From positions 2,354,001 through 2,418,000 of the forward strand of contig CP168152.1 of NCBI GenBank assembly GCA_041545745.1: a stretch of 64,000 nt of DNA. The letters are read 5' to 3'. A program made the position numbers and the translations under genes. Source of the stretch: Stenotrophomonas indicatrix. Lineage in GTDB: Bacteria > Pseudomonadota > Gammaproteobacteria > Xanthomonadales > Xanthomonadaceae. Each line of letters begins with the position of its first letter. Position 1 is the first letter of the stretch. Shown here in pieces: positions 51,145-61,277 of this stretch. The notes beneath the pieces are model-generated. The model was not told the DNA's origin. It did not search any database and saw only the letters and a program-made list of their open reading frames with translations.

Positions 51145-52001
51145 CAGCACCACGCCGCCCGCGCACCCCACGCCCGGACAGAACCGGCGCGCCTTCGCCT
51201 GATCGTGTGCTGGATCAACATCGGGACACCCTCAAGGCATTGTTTCCGGTGCCCGACCCGGTGCAGCTGTATCGGCCTCATCGCAGCCGGCAGATCGGCG
51301 GCGCCGTGCTCGGCCTGCTGTTGGTGACTGGACTGGGCGGGCTTTACGCCTTCGATCCCGGCTGGCAACAGCACGATTGCCAGACAGCCATCGGCGAGCG
51401 TCGCAACGTGCTGCTGGCCGATGGCAGCCGCATCGAACTGGATGCAGACAGCCATCTGCAGGTGCGCGGCCATCTGCGTTCGCGCCGCATGGTGCTGGTC
51501 TACGGACGCGCCCGCTTCGAGGTGGCGCCGTCGCGCTGGCGTCGGTTCCAGGTCGATGCCGGACCGGTGCAGGTGCGCAACTACGGCACCGTGTTCGATG
51601 TGGATCGACGCGGTGACCGCAGTGAAGTCCGCCTGTGGCGCGGCAAGGTCGGCGTGCGCGTGACTGGCCGCGATGGCGAGCAGCGCCTGCATCCTGGCCA
51701 GCAGCTGCTGGCAGGGACAGGCCCGGTCCAGCAACCGCAGCCGATCGCCACCGGCAGCGGGGAATGGACCGAGGGCAGGCTGCAGTTCGCGCAGACCCCG
51801 CTGGGCGAAGTGATACGCAGCCTGCAGCGCTATCACCGCGGCGCGATCGTACTGGACGAACCCGGTCTGGCCACGCTGCAGGTTTCGGGCGTGTTCGATG
51901 GCGACCATGCCGCCACCGCGCTGGCGCTGCTGCCGGAGATCCTGCCGGTCGTCGTCCACCCCCGCGACGATGGCAGCGTCCACATCTCCGCGCACCACTG
52001 A
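51141..52001 (+). CDS. FecR-like transmembrane anti-sigma/sensor
   Basis: 286 aa with a GTG start overlapping the sigma stop by 4 bases. A short cytoplasmic part (about 1-55) leads to one membrane helix (IGGAVLGLLLVTGLGGLYAF), then the FecR beta domain (AIGERRNVLLADGSRIELDA, QVRNYGTVFDVDRRGDRSEV) and the C-terminal STN-like domain (LQFAQTPLGEVIRSLQRYHR). It relays the signal from the receptor's N-terminal domain to the sigma factor. The usual longer N-terminal anti-sigma domain is reduced. Confidence 0.88.
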   Translation: MTAPRRPRTPRPDRTGAPSPDRVLDQHRDTLKALFPVPDPVQLYRPHRSRQIGGAVLGLLLVTGLGGLYAFDPGWQQHDCQTAIGERRNVLLADGSRIELDADSHLQVRGHLRSRRMVLVYGRARFEVAPSRWRRFQVDAGPVQVRNYGTVFDVDRRGDRSEVRLWRGKVGVRVTGRDGEQRLHPGQQLLAGTGPVQQPQPIATGSGEWTEGRLQFAQTPLGEVIRSLQRYHRGAIVLDEPGLATLQVSGVFDGDHAATALALLPEILPVVVHPRDDGSVHISAHH

Positions 52002-52071
52002 ATTCCGCATCGGGGGTGGGTTGTGGCCCTGCTCATCCGGCTGCTGCTTGAACCCCTCTGAAGGACCCCGC

Positions 52072-54498
52072 ATGACCCGCATTGCCCTGCCCGCCGCCCT
52101 GCGCCGCCTGACGCCTGCCCTGCTGGCCGTCAGCCTGTGCGCCGCCCTTCCGGTGGCGGCGCAATCCACCCCCATGACGGTGGACGTCCATCTTCCGGCG
52201 GCGCCGCTGCAGCAGTCACTCAATGCGATGGCCAGGCAGAGCGGCATCCAGCTGCTGTTCGCTGCGGACAGCGTTGCCGGCCGCGAGGCGCCAGCGCTGG
52301 ACGGCCGCTATGCCCCACGAGAGGCGCTGCAACGGCTGATTGCCGGCCAGGGCCTGGACGTCGAGGAGCGCTCGCCAGGCGTGTTCGTGATCCGCAGTGC
52401 GGTCGCAACCGCGGCGCCGGCAGCAAAAGCGGACAGCCTGCGCACCGCAGCAGCGCCGGCAGCCGCGACCTCACTCGGCAGAGTGACCGTGTCGGCGTCG
52501 ACTGCGCGTATGCCGCAGGGCGAGACCGCCATGCCCAACACCATCACCGTGCTCACCCGTGAGGACATCCAGCAACAGCTGGCACTGGGCTCGGATGTGT
52601 CACGCGTACTGTCCTCGCAGATCCCGGCCTTCGCCCCGGCGCGCGAGAAGATGTCCAACTATGGCGAAAGCATGCGCGGGCGCGGCATCCTCTACATGGT
52701 CGACGGCGTGCCGCAGTCCACGCCGCTGCGCGATGGTTCGCGTGATTCACATACCATCGATCCGGCGATGATCGAACGCATCGAAGTGATCCACGGTGCC
52801 AACGCGCTGCAGGGTATCGGCGGCACCGGCGGCATCGTCAACATCATCACCCGCAGCGCGCCGAGCGAACCGGGCGCCTTCCTGCTGGACAGCAACCTGT
52901 CGCTCACTGCCGCCTCGCCGGGCCGCCGCGACGATGATGGCCAGCGTGCTTCGGCACTGGTGGGTATCCGCGGCGAACAGTTCGACCTCGTTGCCGGCTT
53001 GGCCCATGAGCGGCAGGGCCTGTACTACGACGGCGACGGCCGTGCGATCGGCACCAATGCGCAGGGCGAACTGATGGATTCGACCTCGACCAACATCTTC
53101 GCCAAGCTTGGCTGGAACATCGCCGAAGGCCAGCGCCTGCAGTTGATGGCCAATCGCTACGAACTGCGCGGCCTGGACAATTACCTGCCCGTGGATGGCA
53201 ACTTCCGCAGCGGTCGCCCGGCCACGTCGGTGCCCGGCGATACGCCGCTCGATCCGCCGATGAACCGCTCACGCTCGCTGACCCTGGACTACAGCAATGC
53301 CGATCTGTTCGGCGGCCAGTTCCTGGCGCAGGCCTTCGCGGTTGATTTCGAAGGGCGTTACGGCGCTAGCCAGTGGGACCCGTGGGGCAACACGGGTGCC
53401 AACGCCGCCTGGGACCAGACCCAGAACGAATCGGACAAACGCGGCTTCAAGCTGACCCAGAGCTGGCGCCGCATCGGCGACACGTCGCTGGACGTGACCC
53501 TGGGCCTGGATGGCCTGCGTGACCGCACCCACCAGGTACTGCTGGCCAGCGGCCTGAACTGGGTGCCGCTGACCACCTACCAGAGCCTGTCGCCGCTGTT
53601 GCAGCTGCAGTGGTGGCCCACCGACCACGTCATGCTGTCCGCTGGCCTGCGTTACGAAAAGGGCGAACTGGAAGTAGGCGACTACACCACCCTGCCCCGC
53701 TACGGCGCACGCAAGGTGGCCGGTGGCAAACCGACGATGAGCGAGACGCTGCCCAATTTCGGCGCGGTCTGGTACATCAATGATCGCCTCAACGCCTACG
53801 CGTCGTATTCGGAAGGCTACACCGTGGCCGATGTTGGCCGCGTGCTGCGCGCGATCAACCGCGATGGCCAGCGCGTGGACAACCTGGTGGACCTGTCGCC
53901 GGTGGTGTCGGACAACCGCGAGATCGGACTGGAATATGACGATGGTCGCTTCAGCGGCGATATCGCGTACTACACCTCCGAATCCAAACTGGGTTCGGTA
54001 CTGGTCTATGACGCCGGTATCGATGCCTACAACGTGCAGCGCCAGGCTACGCGGGTGGAAGGCTTCGAGACCAACCTGCGCCTGCGCCTGGGCGACAGCC
54101 GCCTCGGCCTGGGCTACGCCCGCGCCAATGGCCGCTACGACGCCAATCTGGATGGTCAACTGGAAAGCGACCTGGCGGGCGTCAACATCGCCCCGAACCG
54201 GCTGACCGCGTTCTGGGAGCAGAGCTGGACCTCGCAGCTCAGCACCCGTCTGCAGGCCAGCCATGCCTTCGATCGCGACTTCGACCTGCGCGGCGTGCCG
54301 GTGGCCAGTTTCAAGGGCTACACCACGTTCGATCTGGTCGCCCGCTATGCGCTGGACAAGAGCAGTTTCACCCTGGGCGTGCAGAACCTCGCCAACAAGC
54401 AGTACATCACCTACTACTCGCAGACCACGCCATCCAACCCGAGCTATTTTGCCGGCCGCGGGCGTGTACTGACGCTGGGATGGCAGTACCGCTACTGA
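52072..54498 (+). CDS. TonB-dependent siderophore receptor with N-terminal signalling (STN) domain
   Basis: 808 aa from the ATG at 52072 (GAAGGA upstream). Signal peptide to about PVAAQS. The STN secretin/TonB N-terminal domain occupies about 25-80 (LPAAPLQQSLNAMARQSGIQ) and a flexible linker follows. The plug reads TITVLTREDIQQQLALGSD, GRGILYMVDGVPQS and ALQGIGGTGGIVNIIT, then a 22-strand barrel ends with FAGRGRVLTLGWQYRY (terminal aromatic). The STN domain marks it as a transducer partner of the upstream FecR-like and ECF proteins. Iron-siderophore uptake is most likely; the ligand is unknown. Confidence 0.93.
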   Translation: MTRIALPAALRRLTPALLAVSLCAALPVAAQSTPMTVDVHLPAAPLQQSLNAMARQSGIQLLFAADSVAGREAPALDGRYAPREALQRLIAGQGLDVEERSPGVFVIRSAVATAAPAAKADSLRTAAAPAAATSLGRVTVSASTARMPQGETAMPNTITVLTREDIQQQLALGSDVSRVLSSQIPAFAPAREKMSNYGESMRGRGILYMVDGVPQSTPLRDGSRDSHTIDPAMIERIEVIHGANALQGIGGTGGIVNIITRSAPSEPGAFLLDSNLSLTAASPGRRDDDGQRASALVGIRGEQFDLVAGLAHERQGLYYDGDGRAIGTNAQGELMDSTSTNIFAKLGWNIAEGQRLQLMANRYELRGLDNYLPVDGNFRSGRPATSVPGDTPLDPPMNRSRSLTLDYSNADLFGGQFLAQAFAVDFEGRYGASQWDPWGNTGANAAWDQTQNESDKRGFKLTQSWRRIGDTSLDVTLGLDGLRDRTHQVLLASGLNWVPLTTYQSLSPLLQLQWWPTDHVMLSAGLRYEKGELEVGDYTTLPRYGARKVAGGKPTMSETLPNFGAVWYINDRLNAYASYSEGYTVADVGRVLRAINRDGQRVDNLVDLSPVVSDNREIGLEYDDGRFSGDIAYYTSESKLGSVLVYDAGIDAYNVQRQATRVEGFETNLRLRLGDSRLGLGYARANGRYDANLDGQLESDLAGVNIAPNRLTAFWEQSWTSQLSTRLQASHAFDRDFDLRGVPVASFKGYTTFDLVARYALDKSSFTLGVQNLANKQYITYYSQTTPSNPSYFAGRGRVLTLGWQYRY

Positions 54499-54501
54499 GA
54501 G

Positions 54502-54523
54502 ATGGCGCCCTTATGGGTGCCAT
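54502..54523 (+). terminator. Hairpin after the TonB receptor gene
   Basis: ATGGCGCCC / GGGTGCCAT with a TTAT loop (one G-T pair), four bases after the stop codon. It is followed by GAAATC rather than a T-run, so it is a weak terminator candidate. Confidence 0.5.
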
Positions 54524-54544
54524 GAAATCTATGCGTGACGCGAC

Positions 54545-55462
<918 letters not shown>

Positions 55463-55465
55463 ACA

Positions 55466-55492
55466 GGCGCGGCGGCAATCCGCCGCCGCGCC
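55466..55492. terminator. Bidirectional hairpin between blaL1 and the DUF411 gene
   Basis: GGCGCGGCGGC / GCCGCCGCGCC, an 11-bp perfect stem with loop AATCC, three bases after the blaL1 stop and 13 bases before the end of the convergent gene. No T-run on either side, but the position suits a shared terminator. Confidence 0.65.
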
Positions 55493-55505
55493 CGCTGAAC
55501 CCCTG

Positions 55506-56039
55506 TCAGCCGCCCTGCCCGCGCTGTGCGAAGGGCTCGGTGCTGCCATCAGCCAGCACCAGCTCTACGGTATACGGCTGCACATAGCCATCCGGCATTT
55601 CCATGCCCGGAGATCCGGCCGGCATGCCCGGCAGCACCAGGCCACGCGCCGTCGGTCGTTCCTTCAGCAGGCGCTTGATGTCGCTGGCCGGAATATGGCC
55701 TTCCACCACGTAGCCACCGATCTCGGCGGTATGACAGGACGCCTTGCCAGCCGGTACGCCGAGGCGCTGCTTGACCGGATGCATGTCATCGGTGTCGCGG
55801 ATCTCAACCGGGAAGCCGGCAGCCTTGAGGTGGTCGGCCCACACGCCACAGCAGCCACAACTGGCCGTCTTGTGGACGATGGCCAGCGGTAGTTCTGGAT
55901 CGATCGTCGCCGCGACTGCCGACGAGGAGGCTGCGGTTGCCGTGGCGGGCGAGGACACGGCCTCTTCGGAGGCACGCGCGCAGGCGGTGCCAAGCAGAAC
56001 GGTGGTAAGCAACAGGCTCAGGGAAAGCGTGCGGTTCAT
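55506..56039 (-). CDS. DUF411 lipoprotein, probable periplasmic copper-related protein
   Basis: 177 aa. Lipoprotein signal with lipobox LLGTAC, a low-complexity Ala/Ser/Thr linker, then the DUF411 core: IVHKTASCGCCGVWADHLKA (CxCC metal-binding cysteines), DDMHPVKQRLGVPAGKASCH, GYVVEGHIPASDIKRLL and GLVLPGMPAGSPGMEMP. DUF411 proteins are frequently found in copper and metal resistance loci and are thought to bind metal in the periplasm. The CopL-like gene lies upstream on the same strand. Confidence 0.87.
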   Translation of the reverse strand: MNRTLSLSLLLTTVLLGTACARASEEAVSSPATATAASSSAVAATIDPELPLAIVHKTASCGCCGVWADHLKAAGFPVEIRDTDDMHPVKQRLGVPAGKASCHTAEIGGYVVEGHIPASDIKRLLKERPTARGLVLPGMPAGSPGMEMPDGYVQPYTVELVLADGSTEPFAQRGQGG

Positions 56040-56159
56040 ATGTCAGGTTGTCCTTCGCAATCGCAGGCGCGAGCGCCTGCCACCCACACGATGGATTCGC
56101 GTGGGTCAGGTAGATGAGGGGGTACTGCAGGACGGCAGGCACGCAATGCCTGCGCGTGA

Positions 56160-56513
56160 TCAGGCGATCGGCGGACGGATCAGGTGCGGCAGCGCAGGCG
56201 CGGGATGACCGGGTCGCAGCGCTTCGCCGGGCACTGCAGGTCGCGGCCATGCAGGAACGCTTGCCGCCGACGGCAGCATGGCCACACTGGCCGGCACGCA
56301 TTCGCAACCCTCGCTGCTGCACGCGCCTGCGTCCCGGTCATCGCAGCGAGCAGGCGCGGCAGAGATCGCAATGTCGGCGCTCTCGTGGGGTGCACCGCAA
56401 TGACCATTGCTGGCCTGACCGTTGATGCCGCCCGAGGCAAGCGCCAGCGCCGGTGCATTCAGCACCAGGGTCAGGAGCAGCATCAGTCGCAGCAGTAGGC
56501 CGGATATATCCAC
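56160..56513 (-). CDS. CopL-like metal-binding regulatory protein
   Basis: 117 aa. N-terminal hydrophobic signal (LLLRLMLLLTLVLNAPALALA) followed by a Cys/His-bearing region: NGHCGAPHESADIAI, ARCDDRDAGACSSEGCEC. The C-terminus is proline-rich (RPGHPAPALPHLIRPPIA). The layout resembles the CopL proteins of Xanthomonas and Stenotrophomonas, which are needed for copper-induced expression of copAB. No copA/copB genes follow; only the DUF411 gene lies downstream after a 120-base gap that contains a GCAGGCGC/GCGCCTGC hairpin near 56065-56082. Confidence 0.68.
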   Translation of the reverse strand: MDISGLLLRLMLLLTLVLNAPALALASGGINGQASNGHCGAPHESADIAISAAPARCDDRDAGACSSEGCECVPASVAMLPSAASVPAWPRPAVPGEALRPGHPAPALPHLIRPPIA

Positions 56514-56813
56514 GGGCTGATGATAGCCGACGCACGACGCGCCCGTCGCCGCTGCCGGGTGCCATCATGGATGACGTTCAGCGGAGACGCAGCGCGCGGC
56601 TGGTGTACCTGGTCAGCCTCGACTACAACGCCAAGCGCTGGACCCAGAGGGTGCCGGTGGTGAGCGACAACGAGGAATCGTACGGGCGCGCCCACCGGCC
56701 TGTCCGGCTGGCTGACTCACCCCGGGCTTGCGTGCTGTCCGCGTCTGTGGCGAGATGGCGGTTGCGCCCGAGCCTCCAGGCACGGGGCCCCTCCAGGACA
56801 CGGAATTGTCTCG
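56514..56813. other. Intergenic region without a convincing gene
   Basis: 300 bases between the divergent CopL-like and 338-aa genes. Both strands have short open frames, but their composition does not look like protein: basic, Arg/Pro-rich and without ribosome sites. A plus-strand segment near 56565-56700 (RLVYLVSLDYNAKRWTQRV) could be a gene remnant. Promoters for the two flanking genes must lie here, but I cannot place them with confidence. Confidence 0.5.
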
Positions 56814-57830
56814 ATGAATGGAATCATGCAATCGCTGCTGGCCCTCGTCCTGCTCTGCGGCGCCATGTCCGCGCGCGCCGATGAGCTGACTGACCGCCAC
56901 GCTGTTATCCGGCAAGCCAACGATCTGTTCGAGAAGCAGGATTTCGCCGCGCTGGAACGGTTGGGCGAACGCTATCGCACGACAGACCAGCGCTTCGGCA
57001 GCGGCGTGTGGAAGCTGTCCACCTACTACGTCGGCATCTCCAGGGCGTTCGGCATCACCAACCGCGACCCCGCCTACTGGGCTGGCCGCGAGAAGATCGT
57101 GCGCACCTGGATCGAACGCCATCCGAAGTCACCGGCGGCGCACCTGGCCATGGCCAGGATGCTGTCCAGCCACGCTTGGAGCATTCGCGGCAGCGGTTAT
57201 GCCAACACGGTCAAGGACGAGGACTGGGGGCCCTTCAAGAGCTACCAGCAACAAGCCATCGACTACCTGCAGGAGCACAAGGCCATCGTCTCGACCGATC
57301 CCTACTGGTACGAGCTGATGGAACACCTCGCCATCGAGCGCAGCTGGCCATTGGAGCAGTTCATCGCTTTGCACGACGAAGGAATCAAGCGCTTTCCAGA
57401 CTATTACCCGCTGTACTTCGCGGCCGTCCGCTACTTCGCGCCGAAATGGGGTGGCGATGCGCAGGGCTTGGAGATCTACGCACGACGGGTCATGGCACTG
57501 GCACCGCCGCGAGATCAGTACATGCTGTATGCGCGCATCTACTGGGTAGCCTCGCAGGATGACTACGGCAAACGCCTGTTCGTCGACTCTGCCGTCGACT
57601 GGCCAAGCATGAAACGCGGCTTCGAGGACATCCTGGCACGCTATCCGGACGAATGGAACCTGCAGGCGTTCGCCTACTTCGCCTGCCAGGCCAATGATCG
57701 GGAAACGGCTCGTGGGCTGGTTGCACAGATCCAGGAGCCCATCCTGGCGGTGTGGCGGGATACGGCCGACTACTACCGCTGTTCATTCGCCCTGGACGAA
57801 GACACCAACCCGCACCTGGGCGCCCGCTAG
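56814..57830 (+). CDS. Secreted alpha-helical protein (possibly DUF4034-like)
   Basis: 338 aa. Signal peptide IMQSLLALVLLCGAMSARA, then a long mostly helical protein of TPR-like character: KQDFAALERLGERYRTTDQR, LSTYYVGISRAFG, RTWIERHPKSPAAHLAMARM, DEGIKRFPDYYPLYFAAVRY, YPDEWNLQAFAYFACQANDR. The last motif and the overall layout recall DUF4034 proteins, though I am not certain. Probably periplasmic. The start at 56814 is preceded by no clear ribosome site; a second ATG at 56826 is possible. The gene stands alone, convergent with the oxidoreductase gene. Confidence 0.75.
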   Translation: MNGIMQSLLALVLLCGAMSARADELTDRHAVIRQANDLFEKQDFAALERLGERYRTTDQRFGSGVWKLSTYYVGISRAFGITNRDPAYWAGREKIVRTWIERHPKSPAAHLAMARMLSSHAWSIRGSGYANTVKDEDWGPFKSYQQQAIDYLQEHKAIVSTDPYWYELMEHLAIERSWPLEQFIALHDEGIKRFPDYYPLYFAAVRYFAPKWGGDAQGLEIYARRVMALAPPRDQYMLYARIYWVASQDDYGKRLFVDSAVDWPSMKRGFEDILARYPDEWNLQAFAYFACQANDRETARGLVAQIQEPILAVWRDTADYYRCSFALDEDTNPHLGAR

Positions 57831-57884
57831 CGTCAAATACGCTCGACGTCGCCAGACCCGCTGGCTGGCATACATGGTCCTGCC

Positions 57885-60179
57885 TTACGCAGGCAGGTCG
57901 ACCTGCTCGACCTGCGCGCGCATCCGTACCGGAATGGATTTCGCCGCTGGCGTGCCGCTGATGCGGTCGTAGTAGTCCAGCGGCAGCAGCGGGTTCAGCT
58001 CCGGGTAGTAGCCCGCCAGCGCACCGCGCGGCATCGGATAATCGAGCACGGTCAGGCCTTCGATGCGCCGCGTCACGCCATCGTCGCTGATCGTTTCCAG
58101 GCTCACCAGGGCTTCCTTGCCGAGCCCGCGCGCCAGACGGTCTTCGATGTTCATGAACACCACCATGCGGTCGTTGTACACGCCCCGGTAGCGGTCGTTG
58201 TAGCTGTAGATGGTGGTGTTGTACTGGTCGTGCGAACGCACGGTGGCCAGCCGCAGCATCTCCGGGTCATCAACCACCGTGTTCACTTCCAGACCCGGCA
58301 TGACCAGGATGTTCGCCTTGCCGTTCGGCGTCGGCCACACGCGCCGGCGCGGTGGAATATCCAGATGGAAACCGTGCAGTGCCTGGATGCGTTCGTTGAA
58401 GCCTGCGTAGATGTCAGGGTAGACGGCGGCGATCAGGTCGCGGATCGGGCCGTAATCGTGCATGTACGCGGCCCAGTCCACCTTGCTGTCCGGCAACGTT
58501 GCCATCGCCATCCGGCAGACGATCTCCACCTCCGGCAGCACGTGCTCGCTGGCCGGCTCCAGCACACCGCGCGACGCCGTCACGTTGGACATCGCATCTT
58601 CGATGGTGACGAACTGCTCGCCCTTCGGCGTGCGGATCCACTCCGAACGCGCCACCACTGGAAGAATCAGCGCGTCGCGGCCATGCACAAGATGACCTCG
58701 GTTGAGCTTGGTGGCGATGCCCACGGTCAGTTCCAGCTTGCGCATGGCTTCGTAGGCGCGTTCGGTATCGGGCACGGCATGGATGAAGTTGCCGCCCATG
58801 CCGATGAATACCTTGGCGCTGCCATCCAGCATCGCCGCGATCGACTCGACCACGTGGTGGCCGTGTTCGCGCGGCGGATCGAAACCGAACACCTGCTGCA
58901 CGCGATCCAGGTAGCGCGCCGTGGGCTTTTCATCGATGCCGACCGTGCGGTCACCCTGCACGTTGGAATGCCCGCGGATCGGGCCGATGCCCGCGCCCGG
59001 CTTGCCGAAGTTGCCGCGCAGCAACAGCAGGTTGGCCACCTGCTGCAGCAGCCGCGAACCCTGCTGGTGCTGGGTCAGGCCCATTCCATAGCAGATGACC
59101 GTCGCGCGCGAACGGATATAGATCTGCGCGCAGCGCCGGATCTGTTCCTGCGCGATGCCCGACACCCGCACGATCTCATCCCAGTCCTGCGCCAGAACAT
59201 CCTCGCGCAGCGCCTCCAGGCCAACGGTGTGCTCGGCCAGGAAGGCATGATCCAGTACCTGCTCGCCCTGGGCCTCGCGCTCGAACATCACCTTCATCAT
59301 GCCCTTGATCAGCGCCAGGTCGCCGCCGATACGGACATGCACGAACTCGCTGGTGATCTCGGTGGAACCGAACGTGGCCATCTGCACCACGTCCTGCGGT
59401 TCGGTGAAGCGGATCAGCGCACGCTCCGGCATCGGGTTGACCGCCACGATCGGCACGCCGCGTTTGCGCGCTTCCACCAGGTTGCTCATCATCCGCGGCG
59501 AGTTGGTGCCGGTGTTCTGGCCCATGACGAAGATCGCCTCGGCGTGTTCGAAGTCGTCCAGCACGATGGTGCCCTTGCCCACGCCGATCACCGGCGGCAG
59601 GCCACGGCTGGTCGGCTCGTGGCACATGTTCGAGCAGTCCGGAAAGTTGTTGGTGCCGAACTCGCGCACGAAGATCGAATACAGGAACGCCGCCTCGTTG
59701 GGCGTGCGGCCGGAGGTGTAGAACTCGGCTTGGTCGGGGTTGTCCAAAGCCTGTAGATGGCGGCCAATCAGCGCGAACGCCTCGTCCCATTCGCAGGGCA
59801 CGTAGTGATCGGTGGCGGCGTCGTAGCGCATCGGTTCGGTCAGCCGGCCCTGCATCTCCAGCCAGTAATCGGTCTGCGCCATCAGCTCGGTGACGGTGTG
59901 CTGGGCGAACAGCTCGCGGGTCACCCGGTGCTGGGTCGCTTCCCAGGCCAGGGCCTTGGCGCCGTTCTCGCAGAATTCCAGCTTCTTGCGATGATCGGCA
60001 TCGGGGAACGCGCAGCTGGGGCACTTGAAGCCACCCGGCTGGTTCATCGCCAGCAGTGCCTTCGATCCTTTGCCGATCACGCTCTGCTGCAGCAGCACCT
60101 TGGCGGTCGCACCGGCGGCCCCCCAGCCGCCTGCCGGTTGGTTGTAGGGCTTGTAACGCGGCGGCTTCTGTTCGGACAT
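57885..60179 (-). CDS. FdhF/YdeP-family molybdopterin oxidoreductase
   Basis: 764 aa from the ATG at 60179. The N-terminal GGFKCPSCAFPDADHRKKLE, then FCENGAKALAWE, is the iron-sulfur/cofactor region typical of YdeP-like proteins. Molybdopterin-binding motifs follow: FYTSGRTPNEAAFLYSIFVR, CSNMCHEPTSRGL, GQNTGTNSPRMMSNLVEARK, IRGHSNVQGDRTVGI and, at the C-terminus, RSHDQYNTTIYSYNDRYRGV. It belongs to the formate-dehydrogenase-H superfamily; YdeP is linked to acid resistance in E. coli. The substrate is not known. The divergent fdhD gene supplies the sulfuration factor such enzymes need. Confidence 0.92.
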   Translation of the reverse strand: MSEQKPPRYKPYNQPAGGWGAAGATAKVLLQQSVIGKGSKALLAMNQPGGFKCPSCAFPDADHRKKLEFCENGAKALAWEATQHRVTRELFAQHTVTELMAQTDYWLEMQGRLTEPMRYDAATDHYVPCEWDEAFALIGRHLQALDNPDQAEFYTSGRTPNEAAFLYSIFVREFGTNNFPDCSNMCHEPTSRGLPPVIGVGKGTIVLDDFEHAEAIFVMGQNTGTNSPRMMSNLVEARKRGVPIVAVNPMPERALIRFTEPQDVVQMATFGSTEITSEFVHVRIGGDLALIKGMMKVMFEREAQGEQVLDHAFLAEHTVGLEALREDVLAQDWDEIVRVSGIAQEQIRRCAQIYIRSRATVICYGMGLTQHQQGSRLLQQVANLLLLRGNFGKPGAGIGPIRGHSNVQGDRTVGIDEKPTARYLDRVQQVFGFDPPREHGHHVVESIAAMLDGSAKVFIGMGGNFIHAVPDTERAYEAMRKLELTVGIATKLNRGHLVHGRDALILPVVARSEWIRTPKGEQFVTIEDAMSNVTASRGVLEPASEHVLPEVEIVCRMAMATLPDSKVDWAAYMHDYGPIRDLIAAVYPDIYAGFNERIQALHGFHLDIPPRRRVWPTPNGKANILVMPGLEVNTVVDDPEMLRLATVRSHDQYNTTIYSYNDRYRGVYNDRMVVFMNIEDRLARGLGKEALVSLETISDDGVTRRIEGLTVLDYPMPRGALAGYYPELNPLLPLDYYDRISGTPAAKSIPVRMRAQVEQVDLPA

Positions 60180-60391
60180 GGTCGGGAACCTGCGTTGGTG
60201 GAGTGCCTGCCTGCAGTGCCGGGCCCGCGCCCGGCTGCCGTGGCCAGTCAAGCACGCCGGCAACCGCGGCGCCATAGCCCGGCCGTGGCACAGCAGGCTG
60301 TCATGGCAAGGGTTACCGCCACGTCTTCACTGGATGGCTGCGCTATTCTGCGGGCGTAGCCTGCCCTTCTGCTTTGCCCAGGATGTGCCGC

Positions 60392-61249
60392 ATGCCCGGA
60401 TCGACGCCGCCCTCCCCTCCGCCCGCCGGCACGGCCCTGCGCACGATGCAACGCTGGCGCAGCACAGGGCAGGAGCAACAGGTGGACGTGATCGCCGAAG
60501 AAGTACCGGTGGCGATGCGTTACAACGGCGCGGCCTTCGCGGTGATGATGGCCACGCCGTGCGACCTGGAGGATTTCGCCCTGGGCTTCTCACTCAGCGA
60601 AGGGTTGATCGAGCGTCCTGATCAGTTGCTGTCCGCCGAGGTGCAGCCACAACTGGAAGGCATCGAGCTGAAGATGACCGTGTCCGCCGACGCCCCCGGC
60701 GCCGCACTGGATCCGGACAACGGGCGCCTGCTGCCTGGCCGCGGCGGTTGCGGGTTGTGCGGCGCACGTCAGCTGGAAGACGTATTGCGCCCACTGCCGC
60801 CGGTAAAAGACCGCCGCACGTATCAGACGGCTGCCCTGCAGCGGGCATTGGCTGGGCTGGCCCTACGCCAGCCGATGAATGCTGCCAGTGGTTCGACCCA
60901 TGCGGCGGCCTGGGCCGATGCCAGTGGCCGCATCGGCTGGGTGCGCGAAGACGTCGGCCGCCACAACGCGCTGGACAAGCTGATCGGTGCGCTGCACCAC
61001 AACGAACACAGCATCGATGGCGGCCTGCTGGTGGTGTCCAGCCGCGCCAGCTATGAAATGGTCAGCAAGGCGGCACGCGCCGGCGCCAGCGTGCTGGCCG
61101 CCGTCTCGGCCCCCACCGCACTGGCCATCGATCTGGCCCGCGGTGCCGGCCTATGCCTGGTGGGTTTCGCCCGCGAAGGGGGCTTCAACGTGTATACCCA
61201 TCCGGAGCGACTGCAGGGGGATGGCCTGCACGGGCATCCGCCTGCCTGA
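60392..61249 (+). CDS. fdhD: FdhD sulfurtransferase (formate dehydrogenase accessory protein)
   Basis: 285 aa from the ATG at 60392 with AGGA 8 bases upstream; in-frame starts at 60383 and 60374 are possible. Motifs: YNGAAFAVMMATPCDLEDFALGF, the cysteine loop GRGGCGLCGARQLE (C-x2-C, which transfers sulfur), WVREDVGRHNALDKLIG and VVSSRASYEMVSKAA. FdhD carries sulfur from a cysteine desulfurase to the bis-molybdopterin guanine dinucleotide cofactor. It is divergent from the YdeP-like oxidoreductase gene across a 212-base gap. Confidence 0.94.
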   Translation: MPGSTPPSPPPAGTALRTMQRWRSTGQEQQVDVIAEEVPVAMRYNGAAFAVMMATPCDLEDFALGFSLSEGLIERPDQLLSAEVQPQLEGIELKMTVSADAPGAALDPDNGRLLPGRGGCGLCGARQLEDVLRPLPPVKDRRTYQTAALQRALAGLALRQPMNAASGSTHAAAWADASGRIGWVREDVGRHNALDKLIGALHHNEHSIDGGLLVVSSRASYEMVSKAARAGASVLAAVSAPTALAIDLARGAGLCLVGFAREGGFNVYTHPERLQGDGLHGHPPA

Positions 61250-61277
61250 CGGGCGCCCTCAGCGGATGGACTGGCTG

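Noticed and set aside
56453-56884. A plus-strand open frame between the CopL-like gene and the 338-aa gene.
   Set aside because: It overlaps the start of the 338-aa secreted protein, is Arg/Pro-rich in most of its length and has no ribosome site; at most a remnant near 56565-56700.
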